The notes: a model not told the origin generated them from the letters alone. Counted from the first letter of the stretch, positions 1 to 12,489 are shown. The stretch is DNA of 64,000 bases from Ceratorhiza oryzae-sativae (GCA_030998015.1 JARWMV010000237.1:868001-932000), one strand, 5' to 3'. Numbers and translations are program-made.

Positions 1-720
1 AAACATGCCATTGAATGCGCCATTCCCCTTGATTAGCACAAGTGACCCTGTGCCACGTATCGTCGCAGTTGATCCAGTAAGCCCATTCCAACCAACTAAC
101 TATTGGGCTCCGTTGATGGTTATTTAGTATACGGCCGACGCATACCTTCAGCGGACAGGGCTACCCTGTATCGCACTCTCGTTTCAAGATGTTGCGCAAG
201 ATGGGCTTCCCCCCGCACCCACGAATGCACAAGCCGAAGTACAACCAGACGGAGGCGGCTCGGCCCACAGCCAGAATCAGGTGTAACCGAATCAGAAAAG
301 GAGGTAGGTAATCCAGAATCTGCAGAACCAGATCCCAGCAGGCGAGAACTGTATGACCTGGTCATATGTTCGTTCGCGCTCCATCTTGTGACCTCGCCGG
401 GTGCATTGTTTGCATTACTTTCAACATTGTCTTACGGCGCCCGATGGTTGGTCGTTTTGGAGCCGCACAAGAAGCCTGAGGTACGTTTCAATGGATCCTC
501 CATCAAGCCGGACCTGAATACGGAGTGAATGCCCAGATCAAAGAGGGATGGGGCTGGATTCTCTGGGATGTGGCTAGTTGGAAGGAGGCGGAAGTCGGTC
601 CGGGGAAGGAAACCGATTTTGTAAAAGAGAGGTATAGTCTCTTTTCATTTTATGCGGAGTTTTACTCAATTAACTTCCTCTAGGGTTCATTGCCGAGTAT
701 ACAAGAGTACAAATGTGTAA
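1..720 (+). CDS. SAM-dependent methyltransferase-like protein, 3' part
   Basis: The gene is cut by the left window edge. A segment around 344-480 has the look of a class I methyltransferase core (YDLVICSFALHLV, then an ARWLVVLEPHKKPE strand and loop). Exons I can place are 2-76, 128 to about 480, 537-631 and 684-720, ending at TAA 718-720; introns 77-127, 481-536 and 632-683 have GT and AG ends. The last exons give a WGWILWDVASW stretch and a short basic tail. Between about 128 and 283 the frame moves by one base without a usable intron, like one missing nucleotide. The SAM-binding motif I would lie upstream of the window, so the substrate cannot be stated. The methyltransferase call is family resemblance only. 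Confidence 0.6.
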
Positions 721-2284
721 ACCCTGTTACAGTCTAGCATTCCACCCATGTCTCGTTCCATGAACCTACTTGTTCTCGGCCTCCTCGGCATCCGGCACCT
801 TCGAAGCCTCATTGCTCGCTTTTCCATACGAGCTGCGAGGTCAATGTGTTGCCTACATACAATCTTCTCTACTCTCCTTGTATTCGGTCTCGATCCCAGT
901 CTGAGGTTTGGGACTATCTTTTGGTAGAGATACATCTAATGGATTTTTTACTCGGCCCTTTGATCCGCTGTTCGTGTGTCGATCTTCGTCTGTTTGGCCC
1001 ACTTGATCTTTGGAGGTTTTGTTTTACCTACCTGGGGTGGCTATGTGTGGTGTTAGCCAAGGTTTGTCGTGGGTGCCCTTACGGGCTGCATATAGCTAGT
1101 CATGATGATGATGAGCAAGCGGTGATCTCGGTACTACTCGGTCTGCTCATCTTGTCAGACCCAAATCGTTAGGTTGTGCTGGAGACAAAGTAGTATGTTG
1201 ACATTCGACCTCACGTCTCCATGCTCGTATAAGACAGGATTGAGGTCTAGCCGCCAAATGCCAATATCCATGCGTGAGCACATTCATTCTTCACAATCGC
1301 ATAGCAAGGACCAAGGACTAAGGATAGACTCGTTTTTACAATATCACCGCGAAGAGCATGGTGACAGTCTCCAGATAACTTTTCAAATGAGAACGATAAC
1401 CTTGTTGCAACTTCTCCTATCCGGACCCGTTGTTCTGCTTGCTGTTCGCTTCCGTTCCTAGGCGTGCACCACATCAGTCCAAAAAACTTGAAGATGGTTC
1501 ATTTGTAGAACGCTTGCTCCCACACCGCAAATATTCATCGTAATCGTCATGATTCATCTTGGCCTGGTGTTGACCAGGCGCTCAGTGTCAGCGGCCCGGC
1601 GATCACTCGAGTGACAGGAAAGAGTTCCTGGGCTAAGATCAATAAAGGCACGGGTAAAGTACCCGAAATTACGCTAGCCAACCTCAGCAACTAGACGCGA
1701 GAAATCAGCTAGCTCGGACACAAACGAGCATCGGCACACTTTTTTTTTTCGCCCCACAGCACTGAGCTATTCCATACCATATCGCCTAGCATAATCATAT
1801 GGAAATTGAAAGTTGGCGCACAGAACTCATATGGACTGAAATACCAGCCCGGTGGCCGATTCGTTCCGGGTTTCGAATTTCAAGCCTCCTTTTCTGCTGG
1901 TAAAGGGTTTAGCCGAGCAAGGGAGGTGGCTGGACGCTATTTGCTGCACGGTTTGATTCTAAGCCCCGAAAATTGTGACGCTGCAAGAGGGTATATGCGG
2001 CTCATCGGTGGTGAAGTATACGCACGAGTTGGAGAAAGTAGGCTGAGCGACAACGCATCTTGATTTGTGGCGCACCAGTTGCGAGGGAGAGTATGCATCA
2101 ATGTGCTCAGATAGGCTCACAGGGCCAGAAGAAGCAAGGATTACAGTCCGACTAGAAGCCACTCAGCCGGCGGGTGGCGGATGTGGGCGTATTTGGGACG
2201 GGATAGGCGCGGTGCTCACGTGCATTGCGGCCGGTGCAACGTGCAACGACAGCGACAGCGACATCGACATCAACATTACCGACG
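721..2284. other. Intergenic, no supported gene
   Basis: Open frames here are short, overlap on both strands and show no recognisable domain. A ten-base T run lies near 1741-1750. The last 100 bases before 2285 are probably the 5' leader of the RasGEF gene. Confidence 0.6.
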
Positions 2285-5200
2285 ATGGCGACCGAGAACG
2301 ATGAACCAACCTCGTTCTGGGTGCGAGCGATGTACGACTACCACTCTGCGGACGACAGCTCGTTATCGTTTTCGCGCGGTGACATTGTCGAGGTCCTCAC
2401 CCAGCTCGAGAACGGCTGGTGGGACGGGCTCATCGGCAACGAACGCGGCTGGTTCCCCAGTAATTTCGTCACCATCATTTCCGAGGCTGAAGCTGAGGCT
2501 GAGCTCGCCCTCCGTCCCACCGCTCCGGCCGCCGTTGTCGAGGTCGATCCTGCCCAGCTCGAGGCGAGCGGGAGCGACTCTGAATGGCTCCAGGACCAGA
2601 TCGAGGAAGCTGCGGGCGATGAGTTTGACCTCGCAGAGTTTGTCCCGCGCGTAAACCCCACTGCGAGCGCGACTAATAACGCAGATATATGGATCCCACA
2701 GGTCGAGCCTAACGGGCAGGTAAGCGATCTGGGGTTTCGTGCCGGACGCTGCTAATTTGCGTGTAGATCGTATACGTCAATGGCCTCGGGCATCGCCGCA
2801 ACGAGCTCCCTGTTGCCGAAGATCTCGACGATATCGTCGGTCCTGCGCTCACACCTCCATCCCCCCAGCCATCTCCACGTGCCCCACCTCCGCCCGCCAC
2901 CCGCCAGCGCGCCAACACCGCCACGACAGCGTCTTCGCTCGGTGGCTTTGCATTCGTCGCACGAAGTACAACACCTGAACCTTGGCTTAAACGTCTAACC
3001 GATGATGGCCAAACCTTTTATTACGAAAATCGTCAGACAGGCGACATTGTGTGGTCCCGACCCGAACCAGGCGACCGCCCTCGCGGCCCCAGTACACAGC
3101 AGAGCCTCTCCTCGTCAGCCTCAGGCCTTGACCTTCACGGTCGATTTCGCAGCACTGCTCACTACGAGGAGACTGCTGCCGACGCCGACATCGAGCCCGA
3201 CTATGATGAGAGTGATGGGCGTGACTCGGATCCGATTCTCGACCGCACCCTTCATGTCAATAATCGCGAAAGCGTTTATTCCGACGCCAGTGAAGTCAAT
3301 CCACTCGGCCGCGAATCGCCATTTGTCCGCTCGGCCACCGTTCAGGATGTCCGTCAGGTCGACACAGAGCCCAGAACAGACCCCGCGGAGGTTCAGCGTC
3401 GCCTTGCACCTTCTCCCCCCGAGACAATCGACGAACTTTCTGCCGTGGCACAAGAGGCGATTGGTGCAGTCAGCCGCAGCATGGAGGAAAAACCCTTGCC
3501 TCGGGTCGGGCTTGTCGCTCAGGTTATTGTCGCCGTTCGCAATCTCCTTTATGTCTCAGGTACCCTCGCTCCCGCTCCCGCCGCACTCTACCCTCTTATT
3601 CCAGGCGACGGCCCCAATGAAAATACCCTCCGGTTGTTTCTGCTGATCTCAAGCAATTCCAACGCAAAGTTACAGCGACACTCTCCAAACTCGTTCTCAG
3701 CGCCCGCGCGGCTGACTCAACTTGCGATGACGGAGAGGACGTTTTGGGAGCACGTCAACGTGTTGCGATCGACGCGGGTGAGCTCGAGCGCGCAGTCGTT
3801 CGCTTTGTAGTCGAAGTTCAGCGAGCGAGCGAAGAGGGAGCTGGACGTCGCTTGCGCGGCGTTTTGGGCACATCCAACATTGGGCGTGGTGCGCCCGGTG
3901 GGGGTATCGGCGGCGAGTGGCGTGGAGCGGGCTTTATTCCAGGCGCATCGGTTGGCAAGGCGTTGAACCTTGAGGTGTGCGAAGAACTTCGCGGGCTGAT
4001 GGTAGAGGTTGAACGTGGGCTTGTCCAAATCGAGTCTGGGGTCGCCCAGATGAAGCAGGAGCAAGAGGGCGCCTCGACAATTACTTCGCGTGGGCGGACG
4101 GTGATTGCGGCACTGTGTAACCTCTTGAATGCAGCCGAGGATATAGATGTGGCGGCCAAAGTCGGGATGGACATTGAAGCCAGGCGTGGCATGGCGGTCA
4201 AACGTATCGGGAGTCGAGACGGCCTGAAACGTATGGGGAGCCGGGATGAACTCAGAGCCATGAGCAGTCGGGACGAATTGCGCCGCGTTGGAAGCCGAGA
4301 TGAACTTCGACGGATGGGTAGTCGCGACCAACTCCGCCGAATGGGTAGTCATGATGCGTTGAGCCGCACCGCTAGCAGTGAGGTGCTGAGTCGACCGGGT
4401 AGCAAAGCAGGCCTCAGTAGATCCCCAGCAATCAGCTACTCGAACCCTCTCCCTAGCGCCTCTCCGAGATCCCTGGACACTTCAGCCGACGTTCGCCGCG
4501 CGGTACGCCGACTTGAAGGTGTCAAGCAAGCATTATATGACGCGGGCGTGACGCTCCTATTGGCAAGCCAAACGGTGCATGTTGCGATCCTGAAGAGTGC
4601 GGGGACTGCCCCGGAACCTTTGGCAGAGGACGATGAAACTAGAAAGGGCAGCGACGGAGAGAGTGCTGTCAGCCTCGTCATGGCATCCCTTGGCGCAATT
4701 CGACGAAATGGCCGCGAACTGCTTGCTCTATATGACGCGCTTGCTCGCACTGAGCCTCCTGAGGCGTATGCTCCCGTTGCAGGTAGTCAGCCCGATCCTC
4801 GGGGCACACGCTTCCGAGCAGACAGCCATCGAAACAACGATCCATACTCGCGTACAGACAACTATCCACGTGCGAGCAATTACTCCCGAGCTGAAGACTA
4901 CATGCGCAACGAAAACTATGCACGCTCGTCCGATAACCAGACACTATCTCGCGCTGAATCTCACGACGCGCTAAGGCCCGAACCTTCGCTCATGTCTCCT
5001 GTGGATGAGCACCTCGCGATGATGTTTGAAGACATACCATTTAGCGTAGGAGATGACAAGCATAGGGAGCGCACCAACGGAGGACGTAGTCGAGCGGGAA
5101 GCATTGGCCGGCAAAGGATTGAGAGCGTCGGGCGGGATGTCCGACTTGACAGCGCTGGCAGTGGACGCGGGATGTATAGTCGAACGTATCCTGAACGTGG

Positions 5201-7046
5201 CGTTCAAGGGAAGCCGCCGCGGGTGCCGATGAAGCAAGTCGATTCGGCCGTATCTCTCCCACAGAGCGACGTTTCACAAGAATCGCTCAGCAACGGGCAG
5301 CGTCAGAGAGCGGGCGCCGCGCTTGGGCGGTCTAGGGATAATTTTGACACAGATGATGACGAATTCGACGGTGAGCCTTATTGGGTTATCAGGACTACAG
5401 TTTTCTTACTGATGTTGTATAGAACGTCCGCGAGTATCCAACAAACTCAAACGACTTCTTGGCGACGAGGCTCCAGCTGGCGATAAGCCGATAATCCCTG
5501 CTCCCATTGTCGATTCGACACCGTGGTACCTTAAACCCACATACAATGATCCGAAACAGATCTTGACAAATACTGACGGTGGCGTACGCGGCGGAACACT
5601 CCCCGCACTTGTTGAACGTCTCACAATGCACGACCAGCTTGACGCGACGTTCATCGACTCGTTCTTGATGACGTACAAATCGTTTACAACCATCCAGGAA
5701 CTGTTCGGACTACTTGTCGCACGGTTCAGGATTTCACCACCAGAAGGACTTAGGCCTGAGGAATTACAGGAGTGGACCGAGAAGAAGCAAAGGCCTGCAC
5801 GTGTGCGGTGAGTATCTTGTTTGTCTGGTTTTACGTTTGCGGTCACTTATGGGCATTGCGAACAGGGTGGTCAATATCTTCCGCAAAATGTTGCTGGATC
5901 CTTCAGTCATCGATAAGGAAGATGTTCCCATTATGGATCATATCAAAGACTTTGCCATGGAGATCGTCCATGATGTTCCGCCCGCGAAACAGCTGATTGT
6001 TCTTGTTGACCGAGTGAGTTGGCTAGTCACTTCTTGATATTTCATCTGATTTGATTTCATAGTTCATGTCTGGCGAAATGGCCTCGCGCAAATTGACCGT
6101 CACAACTCGGGAGCCTCCCCCTCCATCACTCTTGCCGCGGTCCGGAAAACGACTCAAATTGCTCGATATTGATGCAACTGAGCTTGCTCGCCAGCTGACG
6201 ATTCTCGAAAGTAGGCAATACAATGCCATCAAACCAATCGAGTGTCTGGCGCGCGCCCGGGATGAGCCGGCCGAAAACGACAGCATAAAGACAATCATTA
6301 CGACAACCAACAAGATTGCAGGCTGGGTTGCATTCTCCGTATTGGAAAAAGAAGACCCGCGTCGGAGAGCGGCTATTATCAAACAGTTCATCAGTGTGGC
6401 CGAGGTATGGTTGCTTTGTTTCCATCTGGGCGAAGTTGCAAGGCTGATTTGTTCCCAGCGGTGTCGAAACTTGCACAACTATTCAACAATGGCGGCACTA
6501 ATCGCCGGCCTTAACTCTACCCCAATCCGACGATTGAAACGAACATGGGAGCAAGTTCCTCAGCGTTCGGTGACGATGCTCGATGATGTGGAGAGCACGC
6601 TTGATTCCGGAAAGAATTTCACGGGTTACAAGCAGCGGCTGAAGACGGTTGATTCAGCATGCGTTCCGTTCCTTGGTGCGCGGCTATCCCCCTTTTGTCT
6701 GCTTAATTTGGGGTGCTCACGATTACATTTACCACGTTTAGGCGTATACCTCACGGTGCTGACTTTCATTCAGGATGGGAACAAAGACTTCATCTCAAAA
6801 GAGGATGGTATCATCAATTTTGGCAAGCGCCAGAAGACGGCCGAGGTTATTCGGGAAATCCAGGGTTATCAAGCAAAGCAGTACAACCTTACCCCGGTGG
6901 ACCAGATACAAACGTTTATCGAACAATCCCTAGCGTATATTGACGAGAAAGCAGACTATTGGGACCGGAGCCTGGAAGTAGAGCCGCGGCAGGAGCGAGA
7001 AGATGATAAAATGACCCGAATGCTGCAGGAGAGCGGTTTCCTGTAA
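2285..7046 (+). CDS. CDC25: CDC25-type Ras guanine nucleotide exchange factor (SH3-WW-RasGEF)
   Basis: Loads Ras with GTP, upstream of adenylate cyclase and MAPK signalling in fungi (family knowledge). Exons: 2285-2719, 2767-3559, 3605-5370, 5423-5807, 5866-6013, 6063-6404, 6459-6675, 6742-7046. The product is about 1460 residues. An SH3 domain occupies roughly residues 9-65 (RAMYDYHS, NGWWDGLIG, GWFPSNFV). A WW domain lies near 217-246 (GQTFYYENRQTGDIVW). A disordered middle carries octapeptide repeats. RasGEF-N begins near residue 1035 and the catalytic domain near 1190 (LLDIDATELARQLT), running to about 1440. I chose ATG 2285 because it starts just before the SH3; an in-frame ATG at 2225 would add 20 low-complexity residues. 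The exon sum is one base short of a multiple of three: the frame slips at about 3625-3635, as if one base were lost. Confidence 0.9.
4200..4425 (+). repeat. Tandem GSRDELRRM-type octapeptide repeats inside RasGEF
   Basis: About nine imperfect copies of an eight-residue unit (GSRDELRR followed by M, V or A) lie in a row in the disordered middle of the RasGEF. Most serines sit three residues after an arginine (R-x-x-S), a basophilic kinase context. The last copies decay to SEVLSRPGSK and SKAGLSRS. Confidence 0.8.
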
Positions 7047-7349
7047 GATCATTCGGCCGTATATGCTTCATATTCTTATTATCTGGATTCTTTGTTTTGT
7101 GTACTCTTGTCCAGATCAACTAGGTGATCTACAATGCATCAACCAAGCCAACCCTAGGAGACCGAACCGATCAAACCAAAACCAACTGGGGTCCAAGAGC
7201 GCAGGTGAGGGATGGCTTGCCACGTGGGATAGACGTGCAGCCAAGGCGGAGATGGCTTGGGGTGGTCATCGGAGTGTTCGACAAAGGAAGGGGGTCAATT
7301 CTTGTATACTATCAATTTGTAGCACAATCACATTTCGTTCTCATCTCGA
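7047..7349. other. Convergent 3' ends of RasGEF and YAE1
   Basis: The RasGEF gene (plus) and the Yae1 gene (minus) end toward each other across this 303-bp stretch, which probably holds both 3' UTRs and polyadenylation sites. No gene seen. Confidence 0.6.
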
Positions 7350-7960
7350 TCAAATCCCGAGCGTGCGATACGCTGCCTCGAGCCGTTCGGCGAGCCGAGA
7401 AAGTTCAGCTTCCGTCGCCACCGAGCGTGCTGCCGGGTCTATCGCTCGCCAAGAACTGCCGGTTGAGAGCGCTCCAAGGGCGTCTTCGAGTCCATCCATA
7501 TGCGCCTGGGCGCTCATCTCCACATCACCGACATCGGGAGCAGTGTCCACGTGCGTCTTGGCGTGCTCAATGGCCTGCACATCTGGGGGTGCCAGGCTGG
7601 AGAGTTTGACCTGGGCCAGGCACCTGCCGATATCACGCAACTCCGCTTCGAGATCAGCGAGCCTCCTCCGACCAGCCAGGGCGAGCGCAGCGTTGGTTGT
7701 CCCTCGGAGAACACCCACTCGGCGGCCAAGCGGCGCTCCGACCAAAGCATATCCTTCATCAAATCCTTCCTGTAGTGCTGACTCTTTGCCCGCTGTAATT
7801 CCTTCGCGGTACCCTGCCTGCGCATACGAAACAACGTCAAGAACCTCGACGACAGAGAACGCCTCAATTCACTCACGTTTACAAACTCGTTCGAAAGCTT
7901 GTTCCATTCACGATCGGCTGCGGCTGTGTGAGCATCTGGGGTGTCGTCTTCGAGCTCCAT
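7350..7960 (-). CDS. YAE1: Yae1-domain protein (Yae1/Lto1 family)
   Basis: Yae1 with Lto1 is the adaptor that brings the cytosolic Fe-S targeting machinery to the ABC ATPase Rli1 (known from yeast). Exon 1 is 7877-7960, a 59-nt GTGAGT intron spans 7818-7876, exon 2 is 7350-7817; the product is 183 residues. The splice joins NEFVN to AGYREGITAGKESALQEGF, recreating the glycine-every-fourth-residue signature of the family, followed by GFDEGYALVGAPLGRR and a leucine-rich helix. The C-terminal half is helical and poorly conserved. Yae1 rather than Lto1 is favoured by length and the long tail, but the motif alone does not separate the two. Confidence 0.82.
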
Positions 7961-9161
7961 GAGGGAGTTTCAGCGCGGGTCTAGGCTTAATAGCCAAGGG
8001 AGTCATCCGGATGAGTTTAGCGCCATCGTAATTTAACAATTCGCGTTCAAATTTGAAGGCAGGCTTTCCGACGAAAACGTACAGGTTTAGGCTGGTGAAA
8101 ACCGGGCTACCAAGGTGGTAGTCATGAGGCTTCGCAATCATCTTGGAAGTGTATAGTTTCATTAATCTTCATGTACCTATCACGTGGATACCCGAAGCAT
8201 TCCCCTCGTCGCTTTCAAAGGAATAGTGCTTGTTCCCGTGCCCGTGTTGCAATCTATCGTTTTCCAGAATACAGGAAACTCAAAGAACCAATGAAATGAT
8301 GCAGGATGACAGCGCTGGTGAGTTTTGGACTATTTTGTTCTAGTACTCGACGTTATCATTTACATATGAAACGAAGCATCTGGTGGATATACTCATAACG
8401 TGCGAGCGCGATGAATTAGGTCGGGCAGTCTCATTACAGCCCCTCGACTCCCTAGCTACAAGATTTCACCTTCAAAGCCGTCTCTCGTTTCATCACTTGT
8501 CTAGACCCACTATGCCCGAACACTAAACGAGGGGGTTGGATCAAGTTGAGCTCTGCATATAGACAGATTCGGCGGAGGTAACTTGGGCCGCATCAAATTC
8601 GAAAAGAAGCTGGGAGCTGACTCTTCAGGAAAAGGGGACTGTCTCTGTGGTCGCTACGAAACAGTATTCGTCTTATTCAGTTAAACTTATATGTGTCATT
8701 CGTGGTATACGGATTCGGCTCGCCGTCTTTATTTGCCCCAAACATCTATAGAAGTGACAGGCATCGCTTCTTGGGCCCACCCTAGAAACCCGTTCAATTT
8801 ATCTAAAAGGGATACTCGAGGTGAGGAGATGGGGTGTACGTAAACTGAAATGTCCATTCTATAACATTTCATGTTTTGGTGCACTGTTTTCCTCAACAGT
8901 CTCATCGTGTTCCTTGTATTTAAGTATGCGCTATTGAAATCCTGCCCTTTGACAAGGTGAGCCACTCTGATTGGTAGGTGGCTACAACGGGAAGGCTATT
9001 GCCACAACGGTTGACCTAGGCCTGGAGAGTTAAATAGCATTCGCCACTGATCTGTTAACACCTCACGAGCCGACGATGGCTCAGGCAAACGTGTTGCATG
9101 TCTATAGGCTAATTTATTGAAAGATCTTTACATCAATATACAGTCAGATCACATAACCACA
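7961..9161. other. Intergenic, no supported gene
   Basis: Upstream region of the Yae1 gene and downstream region of the membrane-protein gene. Only short uninformative frames are open. A CACGTG lies at 8181-8186. Confidence 0.6.
8181..8186. promoter_or_regulatory. CACGTG E-box upstream of YAE1
   Basis: The perfect CACGTG palindrome (in TATCACGTGG) sits about 220 bp upstream of the Yae1 start codon. It matches the core of the Cbf1 bHLH binding site; use in vivo is inferred. Confidence 0.35.
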
Positions 9162-9962
9162 CTACTCGTCCGCAGTCAAAACCGCCTTGACTTTGGACAC
9201 CACCTCGGTGTTCTCCGTACCACGCTCAAATCCATCCCTGCCTTCCTTGGCGAGAGAGACGATTGAATTGAGCGGAGCCGGGAGGTTAGTGATATCCCCA
9301 ACAGGCGGCTTGAGAGTAGTCGTCTCCCCGTCGTGGCCGTACACACCAATAGTGTGCAGTCCGTCGGATGTGGAGACGTAAAGCTGGTCAATGGGGTAAT
9401 CGGTGCGGTCGTGCTTTACCCTGATCAAATCGAGGTATTGATTATGACGAAACGCGGCTCGGGTGGGGCCGAACTCACCTCCATTGATTGCGGAATGAGC
9501 CAGTGTTGGGCAGGCTAGCTGTCTCGGCAGCTAGCGCAGAAAGAGCGGCAAAGTCCTCCTTGGTAAGAACGAATACGCGACCCATGGCATCAACTGCCAC
9601 GTTGGGCTTGAACAGCGCAACGCTAAAGCCTAATATCCCATGGTTTAGCCCAGCCGAATAGGCACAGCAGATGATCACCCACCTTCAGGCTCAACACGTG
9701 TGTTCCTCATCATCCCAAAGACGACATTCTCCTTCTTGACATCATACGCAGCGCCGTCTGGGTGGGGTTGGGCGCGCGAGTGCCAACCGGCGGGCGAGGC
9801 CATTCTGAGATTGGATAGATTGGGTGCAGGGGGCGTGCTAGACGATAGAGCGAGGAACGCGAGGAACAGGGTAGCGATGAGCGCGACGCCTGCACGGGCT
9901 GGGGTGAACCACGACGAGCGGGATGTCTGGTTGGATGTGGGGAGCGAGATGCGGGGGGCCAT
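9162..9962 (-). CDS. Small single-pass membrane protein, family not recognised
   Basis: Exons are 9683-9962, 9479-9629 and 9162-9420, joined through introns 9630-9682 and 9421-9478 with GTGGGT and GTGAGT donors; the product is 229 residues. Residues about 22-42 (ARAGVALIATLFLAFLAL) form one hydrophobic helix after a short Ser/Thr-rich start, so it is probably a type II or tail-out membrane protein. The remainder contains a conserved-looking stretch (VAVDAMGRVFVLTKEDF, TGSFRNQW, DQLYVSTSDG, GHDGETTTLKPP) but no motif I can name. I do not recognise the family. It is divergently transcribed from the Arc1-like gene across 254 bp. Confidence 0.7.
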
Positions 9963-10216
9963 CGTCGACGTACTGGTTATGTATGGACGCAGTGACGACG
10001 CTTATATCGTCGTAGCCGGCTCTTGGCGGACTTCGACGCAGTCGAGCATGTGCGATCGACGCTTCAGAAGCGCCGTGTCATATGCACCGCCCCACGTGAC
10101 TTGCACCGCCACATACCACATTTTCGACGGATTTCCGCATGTTTCGCGCCCGTATCTGGAGATCTCTACCACCTCGACCCCCATTTGACTTGTCCAAACG
10201 ATACAATTTTAGGATC
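9963..10216. promoter_or_regulatory. 254-bp divergent promoter between membrane protein and ARC1
   Basis: The start codons at 9962 (minus) and 10217 (plus) face apart with 254 bp between them, so both promoters must lie here or overlap. The interval holds a CACGTGAC E-box at 10093-10100. Confidence 0.55.
10093..10098. promoter_or_regulatory. CACGTG E-box in the divergent promoter
   Basis: CACGTG followed by AC, 119 bp upstream of the Arc1-like start codon and 131 bp upstream of the membrane-protein start. Matches the Cbf1 core; function inferred. Confidence 0.4.
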
Positions 10217-11774
10217 ATGTCGACCACCGCCCTCGAAAAGCTCAGTCCCAAAGCTCGCCAAGTCGTCAATGCGGCCTCGCTTGGTTCATCTTCGTCCTCC
10301 GAGGCCGAGATTTCCAAGTGGATCGACAGGGTCGCTGCTGGAGAATTCGACAGCGAAGCAGGACTAACTGTAAGTACCCGCTGCAGACAACTCGACTCGA
10401 CGAATTAACGCTCCATAGGCCCTCGACGCAGAGCTCCAATCTCGTACTTATCTGGTCTCGAACTCGGTTTCGTCTGCCGATCTCGCGTTGTACGCAACCC
10501 TCCACTCCACCTTGGCAAGTCTCCTATGTACGAAAGATAGAGCGATTAGACTGAATTTTTCTTAAAGTCTTCTCTCCCAGCCCAAACCCACTACACCCGC
10601 CCTTCGCTTCTGCGATACATCGATCATATCCAGCACCTACCAGCTCTGCGCGCATCTTCCGCAGCACCCGATCTAATCGACTTTAGCATTGACGCCGCTC
10701 CGAAGCCCGAACGCAAGGCTCCTCCGCCAAAAGAAAAGAAGCCCAAGGCGGAAGGCGGGGCTCCCCCAGAGGCTACGGGCAAAAAGGCAAAAGATGCCGC
10801 CGCGCCAAAGCCTGTCAATCCTCCTGCTCCGAGTCCCCCTGGCGAGGCCTCGTTTGCAGAGACGGCAGCTACAGGATCGGCTTCTGCAAAGAAAGAGAAA
10901 GCGCCAAAGGAAAAGAAGGAGAAAGCGGCTGGCGATTCGAAGAAGGGTGGTGCACCCGCCGCAGCTGCCGACTCGGGCGAGCCCCTTCCGTCGATGATTG
11001 ACTTGCGTGTTGGAAAGATCATCGAAGGTGAGCTCAATTACGTACATTTATTCGCTTTATATACCCACATACCCGACAGTCGAGAAACACCCAGACGCCG
11101 ATGGCTTGTACGTGGAGGTATGTATCCATGGATTGCTATTTTACTATATGCTCACATATGTCTTAGAAAATCGATATAGGAGAACCCGAGGGACCACGCA
11201 CGGTTGTCTCCGGTCTGGTCAACTATATCCCAATTGAGCAGATGCGAGATCGTATGCTTATCGCTGTTGTACGCCCAACAACAAGTATTGCACACGCCCA
11301 GTCTGACATTTATCCACAGTGTAACCTAAAACCTGCAAACATGCGTGGCGTCAAGAGCTTTGCTATGGTCCTCTGCGTAAGGAGTGGGCAATAATTCGTC
11401 CTACCCTAGCTAATTCCCTTGCCAGGCCACCCATAAAGACGGAAAAGAGCATGGGATCGAGATCGTGAACCCACCCGAAGGATCCAAGCCAGGCGATCGC
11501 GTCTACTTTGAAGGCGAGCGGTTTACCGGCCTCGAACCCGTGAGCCAGCTGAACCCGAAGAAGAAAATCTTCGAAACTATCCAGCCAGGTGAGTTTCTCT
11601 CGGGTTATACGCACCTACTCAGGCTCACTTGTGGGTCGATTGCGACCAGGCTTCACGACACTCGAGAGCCGCGAGTGCGCGTGGGTTGATCCCGCTACAA
11701 AGAGTGTGCATCGAATCGTTAGTGCAAAGGGGCCTGTGTGCGCGCCGTCGTTTGTTGGGGCGTCGTTGTCGTGA
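10217..11774 (+). CDS. ARC1: Arc1/AIMP1-like tRNA-binding cofactor of aminoacyl-tRNA synthetases
   Basis: Binds tRNA and docks methionyl- and glutamyl-tRNA synthetases in the cytosol (family role). Exons: 10217-10369, 10419-10514, 10568-11027, 11080-11117, 11167-11268, 11320-11376, 11426-11588, 11650-11774; 397 residues, frame intact. Residues 1-130 resemble a GST-C-like docking domain ([19 protein letters not shown]). Residues about 150-255 are a Lys/Ala/Pro-rich linker, as in yeast Arc1. The C-terminal tRNA-binding OB fold begins with [26 protein letters not shown] and continues through [13 protein letters not shown] and the EMAPII-like tail. The second intron (10515-10567) uses a GC donor (GCAAGT). 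Start chosen at the first ATG before the conserved helix. Confidence 0.9.
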
Positions 11775-12489
11775 ATGTGTAGCCGGAGAGACTGAGAAGC
11801 CAAATTGAATAGACATGAATAATTGCAAAACGCATACAACACAGCATACATGCTGGGTAATGCCGAGAACTAGTAAGCGCAGCACTGGGGTGTTCAAGTA
11901 ACGCTTTGTTTCACAATATATATAACTTGGGCTTGAGCGGCTACGTTTTTTGGGGTGCGAAACATTATTATACACATCGAGCTCGCGCGCATACAGGCTC
12001 GTCATTCAACTACCTTGACAACGCGATGATGGGCACTCGGAATTCAGATAAATATATTAGTTAAAAATAGTTAAATACCTACTATGTTGTTTATACAACC
12101 AAGGAAATACCGTCAAGCTGACATTGGAGAAGTCGTAGTGCTACTTCAAAATTCAATAGCCTTAATTCTAGGTCACTCCAGGACTCTGAAATGAGACGTG
12201 AAATTGTACAGTAGTTAAGGCAAGAATATTCTGTTCCCATGAATTTTCTAAGACTCATTCTGAATTCGCAACTTGTCCTCCATCCCTGTGCGGTTGTTTA
12301 TACTCGATAAGTTATCATTTTACCAAGGACTAAATGGACAGGAATAAGACTTCAAGCGCGAAGGGCAAAGGCTCTAATTATTATTCTGCAAACAGTCAAG
12401 TTCAACTGTGACACAATGGTTGAGCCGGGTGTTGGGTCATAGTCAAGGGAATATAATAGGGGGGCAAGTGTTTGGATACAAAGGTATTG

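Noticed and set aside
3002..3646. Plus-strand ORF overlapping the RasGEF WW region
   Set aside because: It is another frame of the RasGEF exon; the RasGEF frame carries the WW domain and continues into the known domains.
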